Part shown: positions 1-7,593 of the stretch, in pieces
Position numbering within the stretch: position 1 is the stretch's first letter
Layout: each line of letters begins with the position of its first letter
NCBI RefSeq assembly: GCF_003417465.1
Contig: NZ_QVMV01000011.1
Span: 60,917-124,916, forward strand
Source of the DNA: Wenzhouxiangella sp. 15190
Lineage (GTDB): Bacteria > Pseudomonadota > Gammaproteobacteria > Xanthomonadales > Wenzhouxiangellaceae
Direction of reading: 5' to 3'
Length of the DNA stretch: 64,000 bases
Translations under genes and position numbers: made by a program
Notes under the pieces: generated by a model
The model's database searches: none
What the model saw: only the letters and a program-made list of their open reading frames with translations
Told to the model about the DNA's origin: nothing

Positions 1-98
1 TCGGTCTGGGTGGACTGATTGCTGCCAGCGACCGTCGCTATCGCGGCAAGCGCAAGGCGCGCGAATCGGCGCCGGCAGCCGCCGAGGCGACGGCATGA
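1..98 (+). CDS. ccmF: CcmF, C-terminal end (partial)
   Basis: The window opens inside a reading frame whose last 31 codons read GLGGLIAASDRRYR followed by a basic, alanine-rich tail. GLGG-IAASDRRYR is the usual C-terminus of CcmF, the membrane subunit of the cytochrome c heme lyase. The stop (TGA, 96-98) overlaps the start of the next gene (ATG at 95), as expected in a ccmFGHI operon. The assignment rests on this short tail plus the downstream ccmG, ccmH and ccmI. Confidence 0.8.
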   Translation, partial: GLGGLIAASDRRYRGKRKARESAPAAAEATA

Positions 99-631
99 TC
101 CGAATGCTGATCCCGCTGGGCGTGTTCCTGGCGCTGGTCGCACTGCTCGTCGCCAGCCTGCAGACCGGCGACGAGCGCAAGGTGGTGCAGTCGCCACTGG
201 TCGGCAAGCCCGTGCCGCAATTCAGCCTGCCCGGGCTGCACGATCCCGACACCATCACCAGCCGGGCCGACTTGCTCGGCGAGCCGTTCATCCTCAACGT
301 GTGGGGCAGCTGGTGCTGGGCCTGCAGGGTCGAACATCCGTTCGTCGAACGCTTGGGGCGCGAAGCGCCAATCGATCTGATCGGTTTCAACTGGAAGGAT
401 GAGCGCGAAGACGCGCTCGAATGGATTGGCCGCTTCGGCGATGCCTGGGACCGGCACGTCGTCGATTTCAAGGGCAAGGTTGCTATCGACCTGGGTGTCT
501 ACGGTGCTCCCGAGACGTTCCTGGTCGACCACGAGGGCATCATCCGCCACAAGCATGTCGGGCCAATAGACGCAACGGTTTTTGCGGATTTGATGCAAAG
601 AATCATGGAACTGGAGGCGCAAGCACAGTGA
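95..631 (+). CDS. ccmG: Thiol:disulfide interchange protein CcmG/DsbE
   Basis: A 178-residue membrane-anchored thioredoxin-fold protein that acts in the periplasm to reduce the apocytochrome c heme-binding cysteines, or their CcmH partner, before heme attachment. One N-terminal membrane segment (residues about 5-22) is followed by a thioredoxin domain with the redox pair C74-W-A-C77 in NVWGSWCWACRVEHPF and a cis-proline near P139 (GAPETF). The tip dipeptide WA differs from the PT of the Escherichia coli protein, which may shift its redox potential (inference). The start overlaps the ccmF stop by ATGA, and the gene lies between ccmF and ccmH. Confidence 0.93.
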   Translation: MIRMLIPLGVFLALVALLVASLQTGDERKVVQSPLVGKPVPQFSLPGLHDPDTITSRADLLGEPFILNVWGSWCWACRVEHPFVERLGREAPIDLIGFNWKDEREDALEWIGRFGDAWDRHVVDFKGKVAIDLGVYGAPETFLVDHEGIIRHKHVGPIDATVFADLMQRIMELEAQAQ

Positions 632-1041
632 GTTGTCAATTGTCAGTTGTCAGTAAGTGGGCCCTCGTTCTGGCCCTGGTGCCACTGCTGGCGCTGGGGT
701 CGGCGATCGAGCCTTACGATTTCGACAGTGAGGTGCAGCGGCAACGCTTCAAGTCGCTGGCCGAGCAATTGCGCTGCACGGTCTGCCAGAACCAGTCGCT
801 GGCCGACTCGGACGCGCCGCTGGCCAGCGATCTGCGCGACGAGGTATTCCGCATGCTGCAGGAGGGGCGCAGCGATCAGGAAATCCGCAACTTCATGGTC
901 GAACGCTACGGCGACTACGTCCTTTTCCGCCCACCGGTAGCCGGTCACACGATACTGCTCTGGGGCGGCCCCGTCGCCTTGCTGCTGATCGGCCTGGTCG
1001 CCGCCGTCATCGTCATTCGCAAACGGAGAACAGCGCTTTGA
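628..1041 (+). CDS. ccmH: Cytochrome c-type biogenesis protein CcmH
   Basis: A 137-residue periplasmic thiol oxidoreductase subunit of cytochrome c maturation. It shows the family motif LRCTVCQNQS (C50 and C53), a hydrophobic signal/anchor at residues about 10-25 and a C-terminal membrane segment (about 110-128) ending in basic residues. The GTG start at 628 overlaps the ccmG stop (GTGA) and has GGAGG at 613-617, a slightly long spacing. The codons right after the start consist of three tandem 7-bp units (632-652), so the N-terminal residues SCQLSVVS are repeat-derived. The next gene overlaps by TTGA. Confidence 0.9.
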   Translation: MSCQLSVVSKWALVLALVPLLALGSAIEPYDFDSEVQRQRFKSLAEQLRCTVCQNQSLADSDAPLASDLRDEVFRMLQEGRSDQEIRNFMVERYGDYVLFRPPVAGHTILLWGGPVALLLIGLVAAVIVIRKRRTAL

Positions 1042-2111
1042 GCAATCCGGTCTTTCTTATCATCACCGCGGGCGCGGTGCTGCTGGCACTCGCCTTCGTC
1101 GTGCTACCCCTCGTGGGTAGCCGCCACAGGGCCATGATCGTCGGCGCGATCGTTTTCGTACCCGCGGTGACGCTGTCGGTCTATCTCCTGGTCGGCATGC
1201 CGAATGCCGTCGACCCGGACACCGGGGAAACCGGTGAGATCCGCTCGGCCGTCACTGAACTCGCGCAACGCGCCCTGCGAGAACAGGAGAATCCCGAGCA
1301 CTGGGCCCGGCTGGGCTTGGCCTACAAGAGCCTGGAAGAGTTCAGCTCGGCCGAGCATGCCTTCCGACGGGCCCTCTACATCGACAACGATGTGGACTTT
1401 ATCAAGGCCGAGCTGGGTGAAACGCTGCTCTACGCTTCGGGTGAGCGCCAGCTTCCCCGGGAAGCGCGCAGGCTACTCGAGGAGGCCGCCGAAACCGGTA
1501 GCCACAAGGCACTGTGGCTGCTGGGCATGGATGCCTTCCAGCGGGAAGCCTGGCCAGTTGCCGTCGATCGATTCGAGCGCCTGCTCGCCGTGCTGCCGAA
1601 CGACAGCAACGTGCGTGGCACGGTCGAAGAACACCTGGCAGCCGCTCGATCCGGCGGGCGCGGAACCGGAGCGATGCGCGGCGGCGCCGGAACGGGAGCA
1701 ACGTCCGGCAGCGAGGCGGCGGGCGAGGCCGGAACCGGGGCAACGACCGATAGCGAGTCGGCGGGGAGCCCCGAACTGGCGCTCTCGATCCGCATCGACG
1801 AAGCGCTTGCGGAGCAACTCGAGGGCGATGAAACGGTTTTCGTAGCCGTACGCCGCCCCGCCGGCGGGCCGCCGCTGGCCGTACGGAGAATGCGGGCCGA
1901 CCAGCTGCCGGCCGAACTGGCCATCGACGACGGCGATGCCATGATGGCGGGCAGCGGCCTTTCCTCGGCCGAAAACGTGGTGGTGACTGCCCGGGTCTCG
2001 TTCAGCGGGAATGCCACGCCCGCGGCGGGTGACTTCGAGGGACAAAGCGATATACTGCCCGTCGAATCCGGGAGTATCCGCGCGGAGGTAACCATTGACA
2101 AGGTCCGGTAG
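1038..2111 (+). CDS. ccmI: CcmI-type TPR protein of cytochrome c maturation
   Basis: A 357-residue protein with two N-terminal membrane segments (residues about 5-26 and 33-53), then a TPR region (about 70-205), a Gly/Ala/Thr-rich linker (about 208-243) and a beta-rich C-terminal domain typical of the CcmI/CycH periplasmic region. CcmI holds apocytochrome c for heme ligation. The TTG start at 1038 overlaps the ccmH stop. The linker carries degenerate GTGA(T/M) repeats, which look like local sequence expansion. Family assignment is strong from operon position; the C-terminal domain is divergent. Confidence 0.85.
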   Translation: MSNPVFLIITAGAVLLALAFVVLPLVGSRHRAMIVGAIVFVPAVTLSVYLLVGMPNAVDPDTGETGEIRSAVTELAQRALREQENPEHWARLGLAYKSLEEFSSAEHAFRRALYIDNDVDFIKAELGETLLYASGERQLPREARRLLEEAAETGSHKALWLLGMDAFQREAWPVAVDRFERLLAVLPNDSNVRGTVEEHLAAARSGGRGTGAMRGGAGTGATSGSEAAGEAGTGATTDSESAGSPELALSIRIDEALAEQLEGDETVFVAVRRPAGGPPLAVRRMRADQLPAELAIDDGDAMMAGSGLSSAENVVVTARVSFSGNATPAAGDFEGQSDILPVESGSIRAEVTIDKVR

Positions 2112-3129
2112 GACCGCTTGGTGGGGGATTGCGGCCGCTCTTTCTCTGATCATCTCCATCCATGCCGCCGGCCAGGAAGGCTCGGCCGACGGTAATAACG
2201 ACAATCTCGAAGAACACGCCATCTGGATCGTCGAGTACGAAAACGATATCTTTGTCGACGAAGATCGCTACTACACCAACGGAATTCGACTCTCGCGCAT
2301 CGGCCAGGTGCGTACCCCGCCATCATGGCTGGAAGAAGTAGCACGGCGTTTTCCGGGCATTGATGACGCCGACGCCCTGCCGTACCGATTGTCGATCAGC
2401 CACAACCTCTACACCCCTAGGGATATCGACAACCCGCAGTTCCCGCCGGACGATCGCCCCTATGCCGCCTGGCTGAACGTGCAATTCGCGACCGGCACGA
2501 CCAGCGAACGCGGCGCTGACCGGGTACAGGTCGGCCTGGGCGTCGTCGGTCCCCTGGCGTACGGCGAGGAAATACAGAAAGCCATTCACTCGGCCATCGA
2601 CTCACCGGAGCCGATCGGCTGGGACACCCAGATTCGCAACGAACCCACGCTGCAGGTCGGCTATGATCGTATCAGGCGGTTCTTCACCATCGGGGACGAA
2701 GAGCCCGGCGGCGTCGGCCTGGATGCGACCTGGATCGGCGGGCTCATGCTCGGCAATGCGCACACCCACGTGGCCGCCGGCGGCTTCCTGCGAGCCGGCC
2801 ACAATCTCCCGCGCGGCTATGGTCCACCCCGGATCACGCCATCAATCTCGGGAGCCGGATACTTCATGCCCAGCCGGGAACCGTCCTGGTACCTCTACCT
2901 GGGCGTGGAAGGCCGACGGGTGTTCAGGGACCTGTTCATCGAGGGCAATACATTCGGTGGCGTCGACGGCGTCAGTCGAAAGCGGAATATCGGCGAGGTA
3001 TTCGGCGGCCTGGTCTACACCCGCGGGCCGTTGCGCCTGGCCTACACACAAGTATGGAGAACCCGTGAATTCGTGGGCCAAGTCGAAGGGCAAACCTACG
3101 GCGCGCTGTCGTTCTCGCTTTGGTGGTAG
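2095..3129 (+). CDS. LpxR-family outer membrane lipid A deacylase
   Basis: A 344-residue protein with a signal peptide (cleavage probably after HAAG) and the DUF2219/LpxR signature ENDIFVDEDRYYTNG; the Asn-Asp pair corresponds to active-site residues of the Salmonella enzyme. LpxR is a 12-strand barrel that removes the 3'-acyloxyacyl group of lipid A. The C-terminus ends in aromatic SFSLWW, as usual for outer-membrane barrels. The TTG start at 2095 is supported by GGAGG at 2084-2088 and overlaps the end of ccmI by 17 bp. The 3' end overlaps the convergent FHA-EAL gene by 34 bp. Family is clear; substrate is inferred. Confidence 0.8.
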   Translation: MTRSGRTAWWGIAAALSLIISIHAAGQEGSADGNNDNLEEHAIWIVEYENDIFVDEDRYYTNGIRLSRIGQVRTPPSWLEEVARRFPGIDDADALPYRLSISHNLYTPRDIDNPQFPPDDRPYAAWLNVQFATGTTSERGADRVQVGLGVVGPLAYGEEIQKAIHSAIDSPEPIGWDTQIRNEPTLQVGYDRIRRFFTIGDEEPGGVGLDATWIGGLMLGNAHTHVAAGGFLRAGHNLPRGYGPPRITPSISGAGYFMPSREPSWYLYLGVEGRRVFRDLFIEGNTFGGVDGVSRKRNIGEVFGGLVYTRGPLRLAYTQVWRTREFVGQVEGQTYGALSFSLWW

Positions 3130-4220
3130 GCATCCAGCGGCTGCGGACGCCCGAACAGAAATCCCTGCATGTAATCGATACCGATCTCCTGACACAGCTC
3201 GGCCGTCGTCTCGTCTTCCACCCCCTCGATCAGGGTACTGACTCCCATCCCGGCAATCATGCGGTTGAGTTCGGCGAGAAGGCGATAGCGCGGCGAATCG
3301 CGATCCGTCATGTCCCGGATCAGCCCCATGTCGAATTTGAGATAGTCCGGCGGCACTTCGACCAGCTCCAGCAAGCGCGCCTGTCCGGCACCGAAATCGT
3401 CGTAGGCTAAGGCGATGTCCATGCCGGAGAGCTCCTGCTTGACTTCGGCCATGGCGCCCAGATCGGTCACGGCCGACTCGTGCACTTCGAACACCAGATC
3501 CAGGTCGGGATACTCGGCCCGCAATCTGTGCAGTTCGTCCATGAGCGCGACCATGTCATCGCATTCGGCCGGGTGGTTGTTGAAGAACAGCGGCAGACGC
3601 AACCCGGCTGCACTGGCCAGCTCGAAACAGCGATTGCGCAGGATTTGACTGAGACGAACCTCGGTGTCGAGCGCAGCCGCCAACGCAAAAAGTTGTCCCG
3701 GCCCTTCATCCAGCATCGCATTCTCGCTGCGGCCGAGTAGTTCCAGTCCGTACAGTTCGCCCGCCGCAGTCACGATCGGCTGCCCGTAGCCAGTCACCTG
3801 GCGGTTTTCGAGCAATTCGAAGAATGCCGGCATATGCAGCGGAAAATCTCTGGGCAGTGTCGGCATACCCACGACGGTCTCCTCACCCGTTCGCGAGACA
3901 CCCATCTCGTCCGCCAGTGAATCGGCCATCAGTCGAAACTCGTGGTCGGCGAGATGAAGCACGTCTCCGACCTGAAGCCGGGTCGGGGAAACGACGCGTG
4001 CATGATTGACGAACGTGCCGTTGGTGCTGCCCAGATCCTCCACGGTCAGAACGTTGTTGTCCAGATCGAAGCGCGCGTGCATTCGAGACAGACGATCGAC
4101 GGCGAGCTGGATCAGGCAGTCGGAATGACGGCCAACAGTCGCCGGCAATTCGTCGAGATGGATATGTCGCGGCAAGTTCGAGTCCTTGCCGGAACTTTCA
4201 AGATAGAAACGCTGAGTCAT
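3096..4220 (-). CDS. FHA-EAL protein, predicted c-di-GMP phosphodiesterase
   Basis: A 374-residue cytoplasmic protein with an N-terminal forkhead-associated domain (about 25-95: GRHSDC, SRMHARF, LGSTNGTFVN) that should read phosphothreonine on a partner, joined to an EAL domain (about 130-370). The EAL motifs look intact: ELLGR at the E-x-L-x-R site, NNHPAE, EVHES, DDFGAG, K in LKFD, EGVED and QGFLFGRP. Predicted activity is cleavage of cyclic-di-GMP, gated by binding to a phosphorylated protein. FHA fused directly to EAL is a less common architecture. No kinase gene is adjacent. The last 34 bp overlap the convergent LpxR-like gene. Confidence 0.85.
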   Translation of the reverse strand: MTQRFYLESSGKDSNLPRHIHLDELPATVGRHSDCLIQLAVDRLSRMHARFDLDNNVLTVEDLGSTNGTFVNHARVVSPTRLQVGDVLHLADHEFRLMADSLADEMGVSRTGEETVVGMPTLPRDFPLHMPAFFELLENRQVTGYGQPIVTAAGELYGLELLGRSENAMLDEGPGQLFALAAALDTEVRLSQILRNRCFELASAAGLRLPLFFNNHPAECDDMVALMDELHRLRAEYPDLDLVFEVHESAVTDLGAMAEVKQELSGMDIALAYDDFGAGQARLLELVEVPPDYLKFDMGLIRDMTDRDSPRYRLLAELNRMIAGMGVSTLIEGVEDETTAELCQEIGIDYMQGFLFGRPQPLDAYHQSENDSAP

Positions 4221-4314
4221 TCAACCCCCTGCGCGGTTTCTGCTGAGCAGTATCCGCGTATTGGCTGGCCAGCGCAAGCGAGGTGGGCAAGGCGTCCCTC
4301 GAGTGGATGGTATT

Positions 4315-4333
4315 GACAATGATTCGCATTCAT
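4315..4333 (+). promoter_or_regulatory. Putative Fur box upstream of bfd
   Basis: The sequence GACAATGATTCGCATTCAT matches the 19-bp Fur consensus GATAATGATAATCATTATC at about 12 of 19 positions, including the GACAATGAT half. It lies 15 bp before the ATG of a bacterioferritin-associated ferredoxin, a gene that is Fur-repressed in many gammaproteobacteria. The position is suitable for blocking transcription in iron-replete cells. Binding is inferred from sequence only. Confidence 0.6.
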
Positions 4334-4347
4334 GAGATTCTTCAGTC

Positions 4348-4581
4348 ATGTATGTTTGCGTCTGCAATGCGGTCACCGAGCGAACCATCCGCGATCTGGT
4401 CGCCGAGGGCTATCACACTCTAAACGAGATTCAGGCCCTGACCGGCTGCTCGGGCACTTGCGGACGCTGCCACGATCATGCCGAGGCCGTCATCGAGGCA
4501 TCGCTGGCGCGGCCCGCAAGCCCCGTAATACCCGTTATCGACCCCTCCGGCACCAGTCTTCTCCTGCCCAGAACCGCCTGA
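4348..4581 (+). CDS. bfd: Bacterioferritin-associated ferredoxin Bfd
   Basis: A 77-residue [2Fe-2S] protein that passes electrons to bacterioferritin to reduce and release stored iron. The Bfd cluster ligands are C4, C6, C38 and C41, within MYVCVCNAVT and GCSGTCGRCHDH. The C-terminal 20 residues, rich in Pro and Ser, are longer than the helical Bfd core. It is directly followed by bfr (76 bp gap) and preceded by a Fur-like site, so the pair makes an iron store and its reductase partner. Confidence 0.92.
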   Translation: MYVCVCNAVTERTIRDLVAEGYHTLNEIQALTGCSGTCGRCHDHAEAVIEASLARPASPVIPVIDPSGTSLLLPRTA

Positions 4582-4657
4582 GCGATTTCATTGTCTGGCC
4601 AGTAAGCGCCACGGGCGTTATCCTATACGGATAATCCAATCGGCGAGACCAGAACCA

Positions 4658-5143
4658 ATGAAAGGCGACCCCAAAATCATCGACATCCTCAATCAGGCCC
4701 TGAAGGCGGAGCTGACCGCCATCAACCAGTATTTCCTCCACTCCCGCATGTACGAGGACTGGGGCCTGATGAAGCTCTCCGAGATGGAATACGAAGAGTC
4801 CATCGACGAGATGAAACACGCTGATCGAATCATCAAGCGCATTCTGTTCCTCAGCGGCCTGCCCAACCTCCAGGATCTCGACCACCTCCTGATCGGCGAG
4901 AATCCGGTCGAATGCCTGCAGAACGACCTCAAGCTCGAGTATGAAGCGCTCGACATGTACAAGGCCGCTGTCAAGGAATGCGAATCGGCTGGCGACTACG
5001 CCACCCGAGAGCTCTTCGAGCACCTCATCCGCGACGAGGAAGGCCATGCCGATTTCCTCGAAACCCAGCTCGAACTGATCGACCGCATCGGCGAGCAGCG
5101 CTACCTGCAGTCGCATATGGGCGAGCAGGAAGCGGGCAGCTGA
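4658..5143 (+). CDS. bfr: Bacterioferritin
   Basis: A 161-residue ferritin-family protein that assembles into a 24-mer iron store. All ferroxidase ligands occur at the same numbers as in E. coli Bfr: E18, E51, H54, E94, E127 and H130. M52, the axial heme ligand at the subunit interface, is present (IDEMKHADR). The length is typical. It follows bfd, with which it should work. Downstream, between this stop and the convergent aminotransferase, lies a large imperfect hairpin (5211-5332). Confidence 0.95.
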   Translation: MKGDPKIIDILNQALKAELTAINQYFLHSRMYEDWGLMKLSEMEYEESIDEMKHADRIIKRILFLSGLPNLQDLDHLLIGENPVECLQNDLKLEYEALDMYKAAVKECESAGDYATRELFEHLIRDEEGHADFLETQLELIDRIGEQRYLQSHMGEQEAGS

Positions 5144-5202
5144 TCCGCTACCGGTTTCGAACAGGCAAGTCAGTTCTGCTATCGAAGTGACTTCCGGAAA
5201 GC

Positions 5203-5332
5203 GTTAGCTGGTTGGCTTGTTAGCTGGTTGGCTGGTTCCCGAGTTCAAATTGAATGTCTGTCAGCCGGGCGCGGCAAAGCCGCCCCGCAATCCGGTCTGT
5301 GCCGAACTAGCCAACCAGCGAACGAGCCAACG
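5203..5332. repeat. Tandem 16-bp repeat forming a long hairpin
   Basis: Two tandem 16-bp copies of GTTAGCTGGTTGGCT(T/G) lie at 5203-5218 and 5219-5234. The segment 5211-5238 is an imperfect inverted repeat of 5305-5332 (24 of 28 positions pair), with a 66-nt loop. The element fills the gap between the convergent stops of bfr (5143) and the aminotransferase gene (5336), so it could act as a bidirectional transcription barrier or be a dispersed repeat. No run of T follows either arm, so a standard intrinsic terminator is not shown. Confidence 0.75.
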
Positions 5333-5335
5333 CGC

Positions 5336-6694
5336 CTATGGCGCGATCACTCTGTCGAGCCCCCGCACCAACTTCTCCACCAACTCATCCACCTGCCCTT
5401 CATCGATAATCAGCGGCGGGCAGACGGCGATCGTGTCGCCGGGCAGCGCCCTGACGATCAGCCCCTCCTCCAGGCAGGCCGAGGCGGCCTTGAAAGCAAT
5501 CTTCTTCTCGGGGGCGAAACGCTCGTGCGTCTCGCGGTCAGCCACCAGTTCCACCCCGGCGATCAGACTCTCACCTCGAACATCGCCCACCAGGGGATGC
5601 TCGCGCACGCGCTCCAGACCAGCCTGCAACCGTTCTCCCATCTTCGCGGCATGCACCATGACGCCGCGTTCTTCCATCAGTTCGAGGTTGCGCAGTGCCA
5701 CGGCTGCCGCCACGGGGTGTCCGGCATAAGTCAGCCCGTGGGCGAACAGGCCCATTTCACCTGAAGCCTCGGCGATCGCTTCATACATGAACGGTGGCAC
5801 AGCCACGGCCGAAATCGGCTGGTAGGCCGAAGACAGGGCCTTGGCCATGGTCATCGTCGCCGGCTGGATGTCCCAGGTCTGGCAACCGAAGTCGTTGCCG
5901 GTGCGGCCGAAGCCGCAGACGACCTCGTCGTCGATCATCAGGATGTCGTTCTCGCGCAGGATCGGCTGGATCTTCTCGAAATAGCCGGCCGGCGGCGGGA
6001 TCACGCCGCCGGCAGCCATCAGCGGCTCGGCGATCATCGCCGCAATGTTCTCGGCTCCCTCGCGAGCGATGACCGCCCGCAATTCCTCGGCCAGGCGATC
6101 GGAAAAGGCCTCCTCGCTCTCACCCGGCTCGGCATGACGATAGTGGTAAGGCGCCGTCAGGTGAATGACGTCGTCGCCCGGCAGATCGAAATTCTTGTGG
6201 AAAGCCGGCAGTCCGGTCAATGCCGCCGAAGCCAGGGTGACGCCGTGATAAGCGTTTTCACGCGAGAGAATCTTTTTCTTGTGCGGCTTGCCGATGGCAT
6301 TGAAGTAATAGCGGATCAGTTTGACCTGGGCGTCGTTGGCGTCCGAACCGGAACAGCCGAACAAAAAGCGCGCGCCCTCGATGGGCACCCACTCGGCCAG
6401 TTTGGCGGCCAGACGGATGCTGGGCTCGTTGGCCTTGCCGGCAAACAGCGGTCCGTAGCAGAACGTCTCCATCTGCTTTTTCGCCGCTTCGACCAATTCC
6501 GGCTCGCCATACCCCAGCGCGGTACACCACAGCCCGGCCATGCCCTCCAGGTACTGCTTTCCATCGGTATCGTAAACATGAACGCCCTCCCCGCGCTCCC
6601 AGATCAGCGGACCGCTCTGTCCATGCGTCTTGAGGTCCGTGGAGGGATGAAACAGGTGGTCGAGATCGAGCTGGCCGAGGCGGTCGGTAGTCAT
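5336..6694 (-). CDS. Class III (omega) aminotransferase
   Basis: A 452-residue PLP enzyme of the class III aminotransferase family. GCSGSDANDAQVK (phosphate cup region), MIDDEV with D256 (PLP ring nitrogen) and K285 in MAKALSSAYQP (Schiff base) are visible. The N-terminal HLFHPSTDLKTH resembles the omega-transaminases that use pyruvate as acceptor and various amines or beta-alanine-type donors. The exact amine cannot be read from the sequence. The gene is convergent with bfr. The downstream acyltransferase and aldehyde dehydrogenase are separately spaced, although an aldehyde dehydrogenase nearby fits amine degradation. Confidence 0.88.
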   Translation of the reverse strand: MTTDRLGQLDLDHLFHPSTDLKTHGQSGPLIWERGEGVHVYDTDGKQYLEGMAGLWCTALGYGEPELVEAAKKQMETFCYGPLFAGKANEPSIRLAAKLAEWVPIEGARFLFGCSGSDANDAQVKLIRYYFNAIGKPHKKKILSRENAYHGVTLASAALTGLPAFHKNFDLPGDDVIHLTAPYHYRHAEPGESEEAFSDRLAEELRAVIAREGAENIAAMIAEPLMAAGGVIPPPAGYFEKIQPILRENDILMIDDEVVCGFGRTGNDFGCQTWDIQPATMTMAKALSSAYQPISAVAVPPFMYEAIAEASGEMGLFAHGLTYAGHPVAAAVALRNLELMEERGVMVHAAKMGERLQAGLERVREHPLVGDVRGESLIAGVELVADRETHERFAPEKKIAFKAASACLEEGLIVRALPGDTIAVCPPLIIDEGQVDELVEKLVRGLDRVIAP

Positions 6695-6776
6695 GAGCAG
6701 ATCACTTGGAAACGGGAAACCAGCCGGGGATGATAACGGGGTTTGAACGCACGTGTGACCGACCGCTATCTCGCCG

Positions 6777-7571
6777 TCAATCGATCCGCCGCTTGCTCTC
6801 GCTCACGGCAACCTGTGCCCGGCGCGCCAGCGCTCGGCGATCCGCCGCTCCAAGCCCATCCGTGGCAATCGGTTGGCCAAAGGCCAGGCGAATGGTTCCG
6901 GGCCGGATGCTGAAGCCGCCCGGCGGCATGACCCGTCCGCTGCCCTCGATGGCCACCGGCAGTATCGGGACGCCCGCTTCGATCGCGGCCTGGAACGCAC
7001 CGGCCTTGAACGCACGTACGCCGCCGTCGCGACTGCGCGTACCTTCGGGAAACGCAGCCAGGCTGTGTCCATCGCGCAATAACCCGGCAGCGTGCTCGAG
7101 TTGAGCCGTCACCGCGGCGGAATTTCCGCGCTGCAACAGAATCATGCCCATGGCACGGGTGTACCAGCCCAGAAACGGCACCCGGCCCAGCGAGGCCTTG
7201 AGCATGAAACGAAGCGGCACGGGCACGGCCATGAACAGCGCGCAGATCTCGATCATGGACTGGTGATTCGCTACCAGCATGTGCGGCTTCGAAAAATCAA
7301 CATTCTCCAGGCCCGAGACTTTCAGCCGCGCCCCGGCTCCGAGAATCAGGCCCGGCGCCCACAGCCAAGCCGCCATACGCAGGGGAATGCGCTCACTGCC
7401 GAACACCAGCCACACCAGCAAGGCCAGTGTGATGCAGCCGGCCGACCACAGCAGCGTGAAAACGAGCTGCACGGCATTGATCGGCCACCATAACCACTCG
7501 GGCACCAGGCGCAAACGACCCCATCCGCGCTCGACGGACTCGGCCACGCCGTCGTGTCGTTGTTCCTCCAT
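6777..7571 (-). CDS. 1-acyl-sn-glycerol-3-phosphate acyltransferase (PlsC family)
   Basis: A 264-residue membrane acyltransferase with N-terminal hydrophobic segments (about 33-57 and 68-82) and the PlsC blocks ANHQSMIE, FPEGTRSRDG and VPILPVAIEGS. PlsC makes phosphatidic acid from lysophosphatidic acid. The catalytic HX4D motif is HX4E here: H103 is followed at the sixth position by E108. Glutamate could still pair with the histidine, but this is unusual. The gene is 22 bp downstream of the aldehyde dehydrogenase on the same strand. The family is certain; the acceptor specificity is not. Confidence 0.85.
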   Translation of the reverse strand: MEEQRHDGVAESVERGWGRLRLVPEWLWWPINAVQLVFTLLWSAGCITLALLVWLVFGSERIPLRMAAWLWAPGLILGAGARLKVSGLENVDFSKPHMLVANHQSMIEICALFMAVPVPLRFMLKASLGRVPFLGWYTRAMGMILLQRGNSAAVTAQLEHAAGLLRDGHSLAAFPEGTRSRDGGVRAFKAGAFQAAIEAGVPILPVAIEGSGRVMPPGGFSIRPGTIRLAFGQPIATDGLGAADRRALARRAQVAVSESKRRID

Positions 7572-7593
7572 TTCTCCCCTCTCGTGTACCAGT

